DNA of 44,367 nt from Streptomyces sp. CC53 (GCF_001865245.1 NZ_MKXB01000123.1:3120-47486), one strand, 5' to 3'; counted from the stretch's first letter, positions 9,086-17,465 are shown. The notes: a model not told the origin generated them from the letters alone. Made by a program: numbers and translations.

Positions 9086-9849
9086 ACGTACGGGGTGGTC
9101 GTGCCGAGCCGGGCGAAGCCGAGGCGCCGCAGGATCGGCCGGCTCATGTCCGAGGCGTCGACCAGGAGGTGGCGGTACCCGCGCTCCGCGGCGATCCGCG
9201 CGCGGTGGGCGACCAGGGCGCGGTACAGGCCGCGCCCCCGCCACTCGGGCACGGTGCCGCCACCCCACAGTCCGGCGAAGTCCCCACCGGGCGTGAGCTC
9301 CAGGCGGGCGGAGCTCACCGGGCGCCCGTCGGCGAGTGCGACGACCGCGGCGACGGCGTCCGGCCGGGCGGCGAGCTGCTCCACGAGCCGGGCGCGCAAC
9401 CGCTCCGCGTCCGCGCCGAACGCCGCCTCGTGGACGTCGGTCACCAGCCGGACGTGCGCGGGGCGGGTCACGGCGAGGAGGGTGATCCCTTCGGGCAGCA
9501 GGGGCGTGGTGGCGAGGGCGGCGCTTCCGGCGACCATGAGCGCTTCCTCCGGCTCGGCCCGGAACCCTGCCGCGCGAAGCCGCTCCCCGAGGTCCCGGGG
9601 CCCGTCGTGGTCGTGGAGCTTCCACTCGAAGGGCCGTCCGAGGTCCGTGTAGTGACGGATCTGCGCGGCGATCGCGGCATCGGCGGTGGCGTCTGTGAGG
9701 CCGGACCACAGCACGCCGTTCCACGCGTGTGCCGGCCCCGTCTGCCGGACCACGCCCCCGTCGCGCTCCACCCGGGCACCGGGCCCGTCGGGGTGCGCGT
9801 TCCTGCGCATCGTGCGGTCATAGAGGTCGAGGACGGTCGCGAGATCCAT
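9061..9849 (-). CDS. GNAT family N-acetyltransferase
   Basis: A 262-aa acetyltransferase with the GNAT domain in the C-terminal half. The acetyl-CoA motif is VPEWRGRGLYRALV (R-x-x-G-x-G/L pattern), followed by ARIAAERGYRHLLVDASDMSRPILRRLGF, the usual end of the fold. The N-terminal half (residues 1-110) looks like a degenerate second GNAT-like unit. It overlaps the 3' end of the convergent sphingomyelinase gene by 25 bp. The start ATG at 9847-9849 matches where homology-like sequence begins. Substrate unknown. Confidence 0.85.
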   Translation of the reverse strand: MDLATVLDLYDRTMRRNAHPDGPGARVERDGGVVRQTGPAHAWNGVLWSGLTDATADAAIAAQIRHYTDLGRPFEWKLHDHDGPRDLGERLRAAGFRAEPEEALMVAGSAALATTPLLPEGITLLAVTRPAHVRLVTDVHEAAFGADAERLRARLVEQLAARPDAVAAVVALADGRPVSSARLELTPGGDFAGLWGGGTVPEWRGRGLYRALVAHRARIAAERGYRHLLVDASDMSRPILRRLGFARLGTTTPYVYEPATTG

Positions 9850-10075
9850 GCGCGCACCCCATCAGCCCACCGGCGGGCGGGACAACACGTTTACCGGCGA
9901 CGAGGCCCTCAGCGCCGCCCGCACCCCGGGTCACAGAAGGGCGCAGCAAGCGGGACATCCCGCCGCCCCCCGCGCCACGCCCCCGCAGTCTTCGGCCGCT
10001 GCGACGCCACCGCCGCCACCGCCACCGCAGGCCCTCGCCGAGGACTCCCAGGCGTCCGGGGCCGCAGGACCCCGC

Positions 10076-10110
10076 TACACTTTGAACGCGTTCATTTGAA
10101 CGCGTTCAAA
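10076..10110 (+). promoter_or_regulatory. Promoter with two tandem TTGAACGCGTTCAA operators
   Basis: TTTGAACGCGTTCAAA at 10095-10110 is a perfect 16-bp palindrome. A second copy, with a perfect 12-bp palindromic core TGAACGCGTTCA (10083-10094), abuts it at a 14-bp period. A -10-like TACACT (10076-10081) immediately precedes and overlaps the first copy, so a dimeric repressor (TetR-like by the look of the site) would sit on the start of transcription. The regulated gene would be the small membrane protein starting 24 bp downstream. No TetR gene is adjacent. Confidence 0.65.
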
Positions 10111-10133
10111 GGCGTGGAAGGTTGGGGGAAGCC

Positions 10134-10544
10134 ATGAACATCGTGACGGACGGCGGGGCGCCGCGGATCCACTGGCAGCAGCAGGCCCCGGTGGCGGTGG
10201 CAGTCCTGGCCGCCGTGCCGGCCCTCGGCTGGGCGGCGGGCACGGACCTGCTGCAGATCCTCCTGCCCTGCGCGGCGGCGGTGGCGGCGCCGCTCTTCCT
10301 GGGCCGCTGCCCGGCCGCCTTCCGGGCGGCCTGCCTGATCACCGGGACCACACTGCTCGCCCTCGCCTTCCCCCTCGCGATCCTCGGCCTGTTCCTCCTT
10401 GTTCCGTCGGCGGTGCTGCTCCTGCTGGCTCCGGCCGCGCATCCCGAGCGGCGCTCCCCGGCAGGTACCGCCGCAGCCGTGGCCGCAGTGCCGGCTGCGA
10501 CGGCACTGACCCTGGCAGCGGCCTGGTTCCTGATCCCGGAGTAG
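10134..10544 (+). CDS. Small multi-pass membrane protein, function unknown
   Basis: A 136-aa hydrophobic protein with about four membrane segments (near residues 20-36, 40-55, 62-97 as a long double span, 112-131). The ATG at 10134 is preferred over a TTG 12 nt upstream because GGGGGAA lies just before it. I recognise no family. It is a single gene behind a strong double operator, so it is probably induced by a specific small molecule or stress through a TetR-like repressor encoded elsewhere. Confidence 0.7.
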   Translation: MNIVTDGGAPRIHWQQQAPVAVAVLAAVPALGWAAGTDLLQILLPCAAAVAAPLFLGRCPAAFRAACLITGTTLLALAFPLAILGLFLLVPSAVLLLLAPAAHPERRSPAGTAAAVAAVPAATALTLAAAWFLIPE

Positions 10545-10566
10545 CGGGACGCCCCTGGCCGCGCCC

Positions 10567-11046
10567 TCAGTCCGGGAGGTCGTACACCGTCACCGGTATG
10601 CCGCGCGACGAGAGGCGCTCGCGGACCAGCGGTTCGACACGCGCCCAAGTGCCGCCCGCCAGGCCGCAGCCGATCCGCGGCATGTGCATGGAGGCTCCCA
10701 GGCCGACGGCCCGGTCACCGAGTGCACCCAACGCCGCGTTGACGGCCTCGTAGCGGACCGGGGTGCCCCGGCCGCCGACCCGCAGACCGTGCCGGCCCAC
10801 CATGTTCGCCACCCACAGGTCCGGTTCCGCCCGGACCGGTTGGAGGGCACCCAGGCCGAAGTCGTTGCGGTCCCGCTCCCGGTACCAGCGGCGGAACTCC
10901 GCCTCCGGCCCGTCCCACCGCCGTGACACCGCGAGGACGAAGCCCCTGCCCCAGCCGCCCACGTCGTTGCACACGTGTGCGACGATCCGGGCTCCCCCGC
11001 CCACCGGAGCGGTGGCGTCCCCCTGCACGTACGCGATCCCCGTCAT
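10567..11046 (-). CDS. Macrodomain protein (ADP-ribose phosphatase-like)
   Basis: A 159-aa single-domain protein of the macrodomain fold that binds or hydrolyses ADP-ribose derivatives (Poa1p/YmdB-like group). Key stretches are YVQGDATAP at the N-terminus, ARIVAHVCNDVGGWGRGF (the conserved Asn and Gly-rich ligand loop) and MPRIGCGLAGGTW near the C-terminus. The ATG at 11044-11046 starts the domain; in-frame GTG codons just upstream are possible alternatives. It runs convergently to the membrane protein gene. Role inferred: ADP-ribose-1''-phosphate or ADP-ribosyl removal. Confidence 0.85.
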   Translation of the reverse strand: MTGIAYVQGDATAPVGGGARIVAHVCNDVGGWGRGFVLAVSRRWDGPEAEFRRWYRERDRNDFGLGALQPVRAEPDLWVANMVGRHGLRVGGRGTPVRYEAVNAALGALGDRAVGLGASMHMPRIGCGLAGGTWARVEPLVRERLSSRGIPVTVYDLPD

Positions 11047-11141
11047 GCGAACCACCGTACGACCCGCCACTGACAGCGGCCGCGGCCCACACCGGGGACC
11101 ACCCCGCCACGAGCGGCAACGCCCCTGCTCGCGCGTCCCGT

Positions 11142-11522
11142 TCAGCCGTCGAAGCGCCGGCGTGCGGTGTCGATGTGACCGAGGTACCGGTGCGTCCAGT
11201 CGCACATCCCGCCGATCGTCACCCGCAGGGCGATCCCCGGCTCCGTCAGGGCGTACTCGACCCGCGGCGGCACGACAGGGTGCACCGTCCGCTCGACCAG
11301 GCCGTTGCGCTCCAGCATCCGCAGGTTCTGCGTCAGCATCTTGTGACTGACGCCCTCGATCTCGTTCCGCAGCTCGTTGAACCGCAGGGTCCGCTCACCC
11401 AGCGCCTCGATGATCAGCATCGCCCACTTGTTCGCGAGGTCCGAGAAGATCTCCCGCGCCAGCGAGTCCGCGCGCCGCAGGTCCGCCTCGTCGGGCAGCC
11501 CCGTGAACTGCTTGGTCACCAT
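11142..11522 (-). CDS. HxlR family transcriptional regulator
   Basis: A 126-aa winged-helix regulator of the HxlR (DUF24) type. The pattern LANKWAMLIIEAL, LRFNELRNEIEGVSHKMLTQNLRMLERNGLVERTV and YALTEPG is diagnostic. It has one conserved-type cysteine (GGMCDW) late in the protein but none in the N-terminal position used for redox sensing in YodB-like members. It is divergent from the RidA gene with a 143-bp gap and probably controls it and itself. Confidence 0.9.
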   Translation of the reverse strand: MVTKQFTGLPDEADLRRADSLAREIFSDLANKWAMLIIEALGERTLRFNELRNEIEGVSHKMLTQNLRMLERNGLVERTVHPVVPPRVEYALTEPGIALRVTIGGMCDWTHRYLGHIDTARRRFDG

Positions 11523-11524
11523 CA

Positions 11525-11593
11525 GGTTCCCCAGTCACTCGAAAGTGCGTTCTTCCACGTCAGCGCACACTCTCCTACGGTTCCTCAGTAACC
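11525..11593. promoter_or_regulatory. Divergent control region with repeated HxlR-like site
   Basis: GGTTCCCCAGTCAC (11525-11538) and GGTTCCTCAGTAAC (11579-11592) are direct repeats matching at 12 of 14 positions, 54 bp apart. The second forms an imperfect dyad GGTT-N7-AACC (11579-11593). The first overlaps the ribosome-binding area of the HxlR gene and the second lies before the RidA gene, so they could be regulator sites for both directions. A further GTGCG...CGCAC dyad sits between them (11545-11569). Assignment is inferred. Confidence 0.4.
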
Positions 11594-11665
11594 GCAAGAA
11601 ACCGCACGGCCGCGTGGCCGGCGGGTGGGGGCCCTGCGCCCACAGGAACCGAGGAGGACGACCGC

Positions 11666-12073
11666 ATGTCCGTCACACTGCTGAACCCCGCCGGACTGCC
11701 CGGGATCGACGTCTACCGGCAGGTCTCGGTCGCCACCGGGACACGGCTCGTCTTCGTGGCCGGACAGGTGTCCTGGGACGCCGACGGCAGCACGGTCGCC
11801 GAGGGCGACCTCGCCGGCCAGGTCGAGCAGTGCTACGTCAACGTCGCCACCGCGCTCGCCGGAGCCGGTGGCTCCTTCGACGACGTGGCCAAACTGACCG
11901 TCCACGTCGTCGACTGGACCCCCGACAAGATGCCCCTGCTCCTGGAGGGCATCCGTCGGGCCTCCACCCGACTCGGCGTCACCCCGACGCCGCCCGCCAC
12001 ACTGCTGGGCGTCGCGGCGCTGGACGTACCGGAGCACCTGGTGGAGATCGAGGCGACAGCGGTCCTCGACTGA
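11666..12073 (+). CDS. RidA family protein
   Basis: A 135-aa member of the RidA/YjgF/YER057c family, small trimeric proteins that hydrolyse reactive enamine/imine intermediates. Typical features are LVFVAGQVSWDADG, QVEQCYVNVATALAGAGGSFDDVAKLTVHVVD and the C-terminal LLGVAALDVPEHLVEIEATAVL. The catalytic Arg of true RidA lies in an R-P-A-R-type motif; here the corresponding stretch reads TPPATLLG, so deaminase activity is uncertain. GAGGAGG upstream supports the start. Divergent to HxlR. Confidence 0.88.
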   Translation: MSVTLLNPAGLPGIDVYRQVSVATGTRLVFVAGQVSWDADGSTVAEGDLAGQVEQCYVNVATALAGAGGSFDDVAKLTVHVVDWTPDKMPLLLEGIRRASTRLGVTPTPPATLLGVAALDVPEHLVEIEATAVLD

Positions 12074-12216
12074 TCACCACCCCACAGGGGGCGGGGCGGG
12101 GCCGGGCCCGCCCCGCACGCCGCTGCCGACGCGGGCACCACCGGGAGGCGACCATCCGGCATCCGGCAGGAGCAAGTCCGGCGCCTCCCCGGCAGGCCCC
12201 CGCCTGCCGGACGGCG

Positions 12217-13368
12217 CTACTGGAAGCTGAGCCGGTGCGGGTGCGCCGGATCGGCGGGGCACGTGTGGACCCGCATGTACCCGCGGCCGAGGTGGACCCC
12301 GACCGGGTCCACGACGTGCGGGTCGCGGGCCGCGGACCGGTCCTCGACCGGCAGCCAGCTGCCCGAGGCCCCGTCGCACTCCCCGGCGGCGACGGTGAGC
12401 AGAGGCGGCATCGGCGTGCCGCACACGTCGCAGTCCACCGGTGCGGGGTCGGTCACATGCCACGTCGCGAAGCCCCCGACCTTCCAGCCCGGCGCGAGGG
12501 ACAGATCGCTCATGTAGTCGACCTCGTCCGGCTCCCCCGTGCGGGAGGCGGTCATGGCCGCTTCGTACTCCTCGTACGACGCGTAGCTCACCGACGCGGA
12601 GGCACTACTCCCCTGCCCGCAGCCGTCATCGTCCTCGCCCTCCTGGTCGCCTTGGCCGTCCTCGTCGTCCTCGTCGTCCTCGTCGTCCTCGTCGTCCTCG
12701 TCGAGCAGGTTCTCCTCCCACTCGGCGATCTCCTCTTGGAGCTCCTCGCTCAGCAGACCGAAGTACTCGTGCTCCACTACTTGTTCCGGGTGGAGGACAC
12801 ACGGCGTGGGAACGCACTCCGCGCGGCCCGCGACCGGCGGCTCGGGCTGGGGGGCGAGCACCGCGCCGACGTCCGCCGCCCGGCGCCACTTGAGGACCAC
12901 GTCGATCGTGCGGCCCCGCCCGTGCACCTCGAAGGGGCACCAGAAGACCTGCAACAGGTCGCATCCTTCGGGCCCGACGAGGTCCGGGATGTCACGCGCG
13001 TACAGCTGAGCCACGGCCAGCAGGGGAAGCGGCTCGTCGTCCCGCAGTTCCGGCGCATGGGCACCCGTCGTCATCCCGTCGAGAAGTCGCCGCTCCTCCT
13101 CGGTGAACTCGCGCCCGCTCGCCCGGTCCTCGATGCGGCGTCGCAGGCGTACGTCGGAGAGGAGGTGACCGGTGCCCTTGCGGTGCACGGCGGTGCAGAC
13201 GGGCCACGGCTCGGCGGCCGGCCACAGCAAGGGCCCCGCGATCGAGCTCTCCTCCGCCTTCGGCACGCCGCGCCGCGGGTGCAGCCGCGTCGCCGTGCGC
13301 CGGTACGCGGCGAGCGCGGGGAACACCTCCTCGACGTCGAGGGGTCGCGGGGGCGTGGTACGGGTCAT
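12217..13368 (-). CDS. Hypothetical protein with acidic repeat
   Basis: A 383-aa cytoplasmic protein of uncertain family, possibly related to the YwqG/DUF1963 group because of its LLQVFWCPFEVHG segment and late CxxC (DCDVCGTPM) with a terminal TCPADPAHPHRLSF. A run of alternating Asp-Asp-Glu at about residues 223-238 is encoded by a 9-bp tandem DNA repeat and is followed by a Gly/Asp/Ser-rich linker, so the protein looks like two folded halves joined by a disordered acidic hinge. AGGAGG (complement of 13375-13380) fixes the ATG at 13366-13368; the frame remains open upstream but is not protein-like. Confidence 0.72.
   Translation of the reverse strand: MTRTTPPRPLDVEEVFPALAAYRRTATRLHPRRGVPKAEESSIAGPLLWPAAEPWPVCTAVHRKGTGHLLSDVRLRRRIEDRASGREFTEEERRLLDGMTTGAHAPELRDDEPLPLLAVAQLYARDIPDLVGPEGCDLLQVFWCPFEVHGRGRTIDVVLKWRRAADVGAVLAPQPEPPVAGRAECVPTPCVLHPEQVVEHEYFGLLSEELQEEIAEWEENLLDEDDEDDEDDEDDEDGQGDQEGEDDDGCGQGSSASASVSYASYEEYEAAMTASRTGEPDEVDYMSDLSLAPGWKVGGFATWHVTDPAPVDCDVCGTPMPPLLTVAAGECDGASGSWLPVEDRSAARDPHVVDPVGVHLGRGYMRVHTCPADPAHPHRLSFQ
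12658..12702 (-). repeat. 9-bp tandem repeat encoding an Asp/Glu run
   Basis: Five head-to-tail copies of GTCCTCGTC (plus strand) encode repeated Asp-Glu-Asp units inside the hypothetical protein. The repeat is in frame (9 bp = 3 codons), so copy-number changes would alter hinge length without a frameshift. Confidence 0.85.
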
Positions 13369-13700
13369 GCGGGTCCTCCTGGCCGTTCGGAGCACCGATC
13401 GTAACGACGCCCGCACACCGCCCCGTCGCGCCGTCGCCGCCTCCGCACGGGCGGGAAGGCGAAGCCGCTTGCCTCCCCGCGCGGGCCGCACCGCACACCC
13501 GGGCCCGCCGGGAAGGCACGCCGTTCCCCCGTCGCCACCGCGGGCCCGGCTGAGGTGGCCGTGCAACGCCACGGATGCGACGGCCACCACGGGCCCAGCG
13601 CTGTCGAGGCCGCGACCGGCACCAGCGGCGCGGCCGGCCGGCCGCGTCCGTACCGGACCTGCGGGCGGCCGCCAGCGGCGCCGCTCGGCGAACCGACGGA
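13369..13700. other. Gene-free gap with one stem-loop
   Basis: The 332-bp gap between two minus-strand genes has no plausible reading frame. GTGGCCGT (13555-13562) and ACGGCCAC (13580-13587) form a perfect 8-bp stem with a 17-nt loop, possibly a terminator for the SRPBCC gene, though without a T-run. Confidence 0.4.
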
Positions 13701-14174
13701 TCAGCCGGTGCTCTCGATCGCCCGGGCGATGTCGGCGAGGTCCTTGGCCAGCGCGCGGGCGACGGCCTTCGAGCCGAGCGGGGCGACGAGCCGGCCGAGG
13801 AGGCCGAGCGGGCGGCCGGAGGCGGGGCGTGCCGTGAAGGCCATCCGTACGGTGGTGGCCTGGGGACCGGCGGGGATCAGGCGGAGTTCCGAGGTGTAGT
13901 GCATGCCGTGCGACGCGGCGACCGTCACGTACCGTTCGGGCGGCTCGCTTTCGGTCACGGTCATCTCCTCGGTCGCCCTCTTCCCCAGCATCCGCCGGGT
14001 CTCGCGCCAGCGGGTGCCCACGCCGAAGGAGCCTCCGGTGAGGACCTCGACGCTCTCCACTCCGGCAAGGAGGCGTGGCATGCCCCGCAGGTCCGTCACG
14101 GCCTCCCAGACGTGGCCCTGGGACGCGGCGACCCGACGCTCGACGACAACGGTCTGCTGGGCGGAAGCGGTCAT
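13701..14174 (-). CDS. SRPBCC family protein (polyketide cyclase-like fold)
   Basis: A 157-aa START/Bet v1-type lipid- or ligand-binding protein. The opening VVVERRVAASQGHVWEAVTDLRGMPRLLAGVESVEVL and the middle GVGTRWRETRRMLGK are typical of the SRPBCC superfamily, as is the long C-terminal helix (AVARALAKDLADIARAIE). The ATG at 14172-14174 begins the fold; GGAGG lies unusually close (1-2 nt) upstream. Ligand unknown. Divergent from the zinc-ribbon gene with a 59-bp gap. Confidence 0.82.
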   Translation of the reverse strand: MTASAQQTVVVERRVAASQGHVWEAVTDLRGMPRLLAGVESVEVLTGGSFGVGTRWRETRRMLGKRATEEMTVTESEPPERYVTVAASHGMHYTSELRLIPAGPQATTVRMAFTARPASGRPLGLLGRLVAPLGSKAVARALAKDLADIARAIESTG

Positions 14175-14233
14175 GCCTCCATGGAAGCACCGCGCCCGGG
14201 AACCCGCGCGCGCCCGCCCGCGTCTCCCCTGCC

Positions 14234-14581
14234 ATGACGGCCCCGGCATGCCCCGACTGCGGGCACACGATGGTCCCCCGGCCCGTGCACCACCTGCGCA
14301 ACCACCGCGCCGGCCGTCCTGCACCGCCCCGCCCGGAGCAGTGGTTCGCATGCCGCAGCGGATGCGGCCGCATCGCCTGCCGCCGTTCCGACGACAGTCC
14401 GCTCGTCCGCATGAGCCGTCCGGCGGGTCACGACGGCCCGTGCCCGTTCTGCGGCGAGGAGGGCGAGAGCGTGATCAGCAGGCCACGGGAACGCGACGGC
14501 CGCTACGAGTGGTGGGGCGTCTGCCTGGCGTGCGGTACCAGCAACCCCCTCGGCGGGACCGACCCGCCCGCCTGGCGGTGA
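14234..14581 (+). CDS. Small zinc-ribbon protein
   Basis: A 115-aa protein with four cysteine pairs or near-pairs: CPDCGH at the N-terminus, CRSGCGRIAC in the middle, then CPFCGEEG and CLACGT. They would fold as two zinc ribbons. The ATG at 14234 is chosen because the first CxxC follows at once; frame upstream overlaps the divergent gene. No enzymatic motif is visible. It could be a nucleic-acid or protein-interaction module. Real-gene status rests on the regular Cys pattern and codon use. Confidence 0.62.
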   Translation: MTAPACPDCGHTMVPRPVHHLRNHRAGRPAPPRPEQWFACRSGCGRIACRRSDDSPLVRMSRPAGHDGPCPFCGEEGESVISRPRERDGRYEWWGVCLACGTSNPLGGTDPPAWR

Positions 14582-15075
14582 CTGTTCCTCGACACCTTCG
14601 GACGCCTGGCGGAAGCCTGCCGGCGGCCGCCGTGCCCCCGCGACGGGCATGGCGCCTCCGTCTCGCAGCGAGCCGCCCCGGACACGAACGCCGACCCCGC
14701 CGCGGGGGCGGCGTGGGACGGGGGTGTCCGCGCGGGTGCCCGCCGGCGCCGCCAAGGACGCCGGCCTGACCGGACGTTCACCGGCCGCTCCGCGGCGTGG
14801 GTCGCTCCCGTGCGGGCAGCTCCGACCGGGCGAGCGTCCACGTCGACGGGGTCGAGGCGGCCACCGTCCACCTGAAAGCCCCCGGCCGCGAGCTCCGACG
14901 CGCGGGAGGGCCGTGCACCCCGGGTGCCGCCGGCACGGGTGCCCGCCCTGTCCGCGGGCTGCGGCGGCCGGGGGTGCCGGCTCGGCGCGGCGGGGAGAGA
15001 CGAACGGGGGGCGGCAGCGGGTCGAGGGCGGCCGGGAGCCCGGCCGCGGCGCCCCCGCCCGCAACGCCCGTACGG
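14582..15075. other. Gene-free convergent gap
   Basis: A 494-bp GC-rich stretch between the 3' ends of the zinc-ribbon and Rieske genes. Several frames are open on both strands, but all are Arg/Pro/Gly-rich shadows with no start signals. No tRNA, repeat array or clear terminator is seen. Confidence 0.4.
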
Positions 15076-16032
15076 TCACGCCGCGTCTCTGCGGTCCGCG
15101 TCGCGTGCGGCGTCGGCGGGGTGCCGCAGCCGTGCCTCCACGCGGCCGCCGTGCAGCCGGGTCTCGAACGCCGGCTGGGGCGCGGTCGCCGGGCCGCGTA
15201 CGTTCCACCCGTCCGTGAGTCGGAACACGCTCCGGTGCCAGGGGCAGCGCACGCAGCCGTCGCGCAGCTCCCCTTCCGACAGCGGTCCGCCCATGTGGCT
15301 GCAGTGGTCCGCGAGGACGTGGACGCGGTCGTCGGGCTCCCGCACCACCATGACCGCCACATCACCGATGTGGCGCCGGACGGCCCGGCCCACGGGGAGG
15401 TCCGTGAGGTCTCCGACCGGGTGCCAGCCCTCCTCCACTAGGTGGGACACCTGTTCGGCGTGGTTGGCTCCCGATGCCTGCCGGTAGGCGAGGTGGCCGC
15501 CCAGGGCGCCGCCCGCGGCGACGACGGACAGCCCGGCCAGCCCCAGTGCCTTGCCGCGTACCGTCTGCCTGCGCCACCGCGCGATGTACGAGGCCGCGTA
15601 CAGGGCCACGCCCGTCACGTTGGCCGCCGCGTGCACGAATCCGACGCGCTGCTGTTCCCGGGGCAGCTCCGCCCAGTCCACCCAGCCGGCCACCGCCGCA
15701 GGCCCCGCCGCCACGAGGCCGACGCCGACGAGGGTGCGCGCGGCCCGCCGGTGGCCGGGGAGGGCGTCCAGCAGGGCGGCGGACAGCCACGTGCCCACAG
15801 GCAGTTGCACCACCAGCGGGTGCAGGGGGTGGCCCAGCCAGCGGCCGTGGAGCGCGTCGCGCGCCCGCCCCAGCGGGGCTGCCTGAACTGCCGTGCGGAC
15901 CGCGTCCAGCAGCTTGTCCGCCGCGGACCACCGCTCCAGACCGTCCACGCCGCGCAACACGCGGCCGGGGCCCTCCCTGGAAGGCAGCAGGTGCGTCGCT
16001 GCCGCGTCACCGAGTGTGTGGGACCGGTTCAT
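15076..16032 (-). CDS. DUF2231 membrane domain fused to Rieske [2Fe-2S] domain
   Basis: A 318-aa protein. Residues about 60-195 are a DUF2231-type membrane unit (GHPLHPLVVQLPVGTWLSAALLDAL, then several helices up to GLAGLSVVAAGGALGGHLAY). Residues about 215-305 are a Rieske ferredoxin domain with both cluster motifs intact: CSHMGGPL (C-x-H) and CVRCPWHRSVF (C-x2-H type). The arrangement places a Rieske electron carrier on the membrane. Partner oxidase or reductase is not adjacent. The ATG at 16030-16032 is the only convincing start. Confidence 0.88.
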   Translation of the reverse strand: MNRSHTLGDAAATHLLPSREGPGRVLRGVDGLERWSAADKLLDAVRTAVQAAPLGRARDALHGRWLGHPLHPLVVQLPVGTWLSAALLDALPGHRRAARTLVGVGLVAAGPAAVAGWVDWAELPREQQRVGFVHAAANVTGVALYAASYIARWRRQTVRGKALGLAGLSVVAAGGALGGHLAYRQASGANHAEQVSHLVEEGWHPVGDLTDLPVGRAVRRHIGDVAVMVVREPDDRVHVLADHCSHMGGPLSEGELRDGCVRCPWHRSVFRLTDGWNVRGPATAPQPAFETRLHGGRVEARLRHPADAARDADRRDAA

Positions 16033-16463
16033 AGGCGCCGGGTACCCGGTTCTCCCGAACGAAACGGCCGGACCCGCCGGGGCCGGGGAGACGGCGGGGG
16101 ACGTCGCCGCTCACGCCCACGTTCCGGGAAGGGTGGCTCCTGGTCCCGGTCGGGCCTGCCCTCCGGGGCGGCCTCCGGGGTCCGCCCTGGGCGGGGCCCA
16201 CCGCCTCCGCGCCCGGTTCCCGCGCAGCCGGGTCCTGCGGGCCGGGGCGGTGTGTGCATGCGCGGCGCGGACCCGCCGGGTGGGGCGTGCTCCCGGTGCG
16301 TGCGGCCTCCGTGAGCGCCGCGCGGCTCCCCGACTCCGGCGGGGAGCCGATGCGACGGCCGGACGGGCCGATCGTGTCCGGGCTGACGCCCGGTACTCCC
16401 CCGTACGCGCCGTGCGTCGCCCGGTCGTTGCGGAGGTGTCGCCGGCCGGAGGGTGCGGGCACG
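16033..16463. other. Gene-free gap
   Basis: A 431-bp GC-rich gap between two minus-strand genes (upstream of the Rieske gene, downstream of ku). No frame looks like protein. It must contain the Rieske gene promoter, which I cannot pinpoint. Confidence 0.4.
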
Positions 16464-17465
16464 TCAGGAGGCCGCCCTCCCAAGGGCTTCGATGAGCTGG
16501 TCCTTGTTCATCTTCGACCGGCCGGCGATGTCCCTCCGCGTGGCCTGCTCGTAGAGTTCGTCCTTGCTGAGTTGCTCCAGCCGCCCCCGCGCACCAGCGG
16601 CGCCCTTCCTCTCGTTCCTCTCCCCCTTCCCGCCCGCCGGCCGCCTTTCGGGGTGCCCGCGCCCGGTGGACGGCTGCTCACGGCCCGCGCGGGACTGCTC
16701 GACGCTGCGCTGCAGGAGGTCCATGAGGCTGATGACGTTGCTGGGTTCGGGCGGAGCCTCCCCGCTGACGACCTCCCGTCCCTCCGCCTTGGCGTCGACC
16801 AGTTCCCTGACCCGTTCTTCGTAGGTGTCGTGGTAGTCCTCGGGGTTCCAGGGCACGGACAGGGCGTCGATCAGCCGGCGTGCGCTGTCCAGTTCCCTGC
16901 TCGTGGCCTCGCCGCCCTCCGGCAGCGCCGGCAGCTCCTCATGAGGGTCGCGGACCTCGTCGGCCCAGTGCAGGGTGTGCAGCACCAGCACCTCTTCCTG
17001 GGCGCGCAGCGCCACGAGGTGCTGCTTGCCGCGCATCACGAACGTGGCGACACCGGTCTTGTTCTCCTGCTCCAGCGCGCGGCGCAGCACGTCGTAGATC
17101 TTGGCGTACTCCTCGCCTTCGGGCGCGAGGTAGTAGGTGCGGTCGAAGTACACCGGTTCCACCTGGTCGAGGTCGACGAAGCCGGTGATCTCCACCATCT
17201 GGGACCTGCCGGGGGCGATCTCGTCGAGCTCGTCGGGGTCGACCAGCACGTAGTCGCCGCCTCCCAGGTCGTAGCCCTTGACGATGGCGTCGTAGCCCAC
17301 TTCCTCGCCGGTCCTCTCGTTCACCCGCTTGTAGCGGATGCGGTCGGAGGTGCCCCGCTGCAACTGGCGGAAGTGAACGGTGTGGTCCTCGGTGGCGGTG
17401 AACAACTGCACCGGCAACGTGACCAGACCGAAGGTCAGCACCCCGCTCCAGATCGCTCTGGCCAT
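16464..17465 (-). CDS. ku: Non-homologous end-joining protein Ku
   Basis: A 333-aa bacterial Ku homodimer subunit that binds DNA ends and recruits LigD. The N-terminus MARAIWSGVLTFGLVTLPVQLFTATEDH and the block CKRVNE-like RIRYKRVNERTGEEVGYDAIVKGYDL are diagnostic. The core ends near residue 260; it is followed by a Lys/Arg/Gly-rich tail and a C-terminal SAP/Rho-N-like helix pair (LSKDELYEQATRRDIAGRSKMNKDQLIEAL), an extension known in streptomycete Ku paralogs. GGGAGGAG upstream fixes the ATG at 17463-17465. No ligD is in the window. Confidence 0.94.
   Translation of the reverse strand: MARAIWSGVLTFGLVTLPVQLFTATEDHTVHFRQLQRGTSDRIRYKRVNERTGEEVGYDAIVKGYDLGGGDYVLVDPDELDEIAPGRSQMVEITGFVDLDQVEPVYFDRTYYLAPEGEEYAKIYDVLRRALEQENKTGVATFVMRGKQHLVALRAQEEVLVLHTLHWADEVRDPHEELPALPEGGEATSRELDSARRLIDALSVPWNPEDYHDTYEERVRELVDAKAEGREVVSGEAPPEPSNVISLMDLLQRSVEQSRAGREQPSTGRGHPERRPAGGKGERNERKGAAGARGRLEQLSKDELYEQATRRDIAGRSKMNKDQLIEALGRAAS

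Noticed and set aside
8063..9724. A 553-codon minus-strand frame across the sphingomyelinase and GNAT genes
   Set aside because: Overlaps two well-supported genes in the wrong frame and has shadow composition.
12658..12702. A CRISPR-like or regulatory repeat array
   Set aside because: It is an uninterrupted 9-bp tandem repeat inside a coding frame with no spacers. No CRISPR array was seen anywhere in the window.
13369..14412. Upstream extension of the acidic-repeat protein to 731 residues
   Set aside because: The AGGAGG and ATG at 13366-13368 mark the real start, and the extension overlaps the SRPBCC gene.
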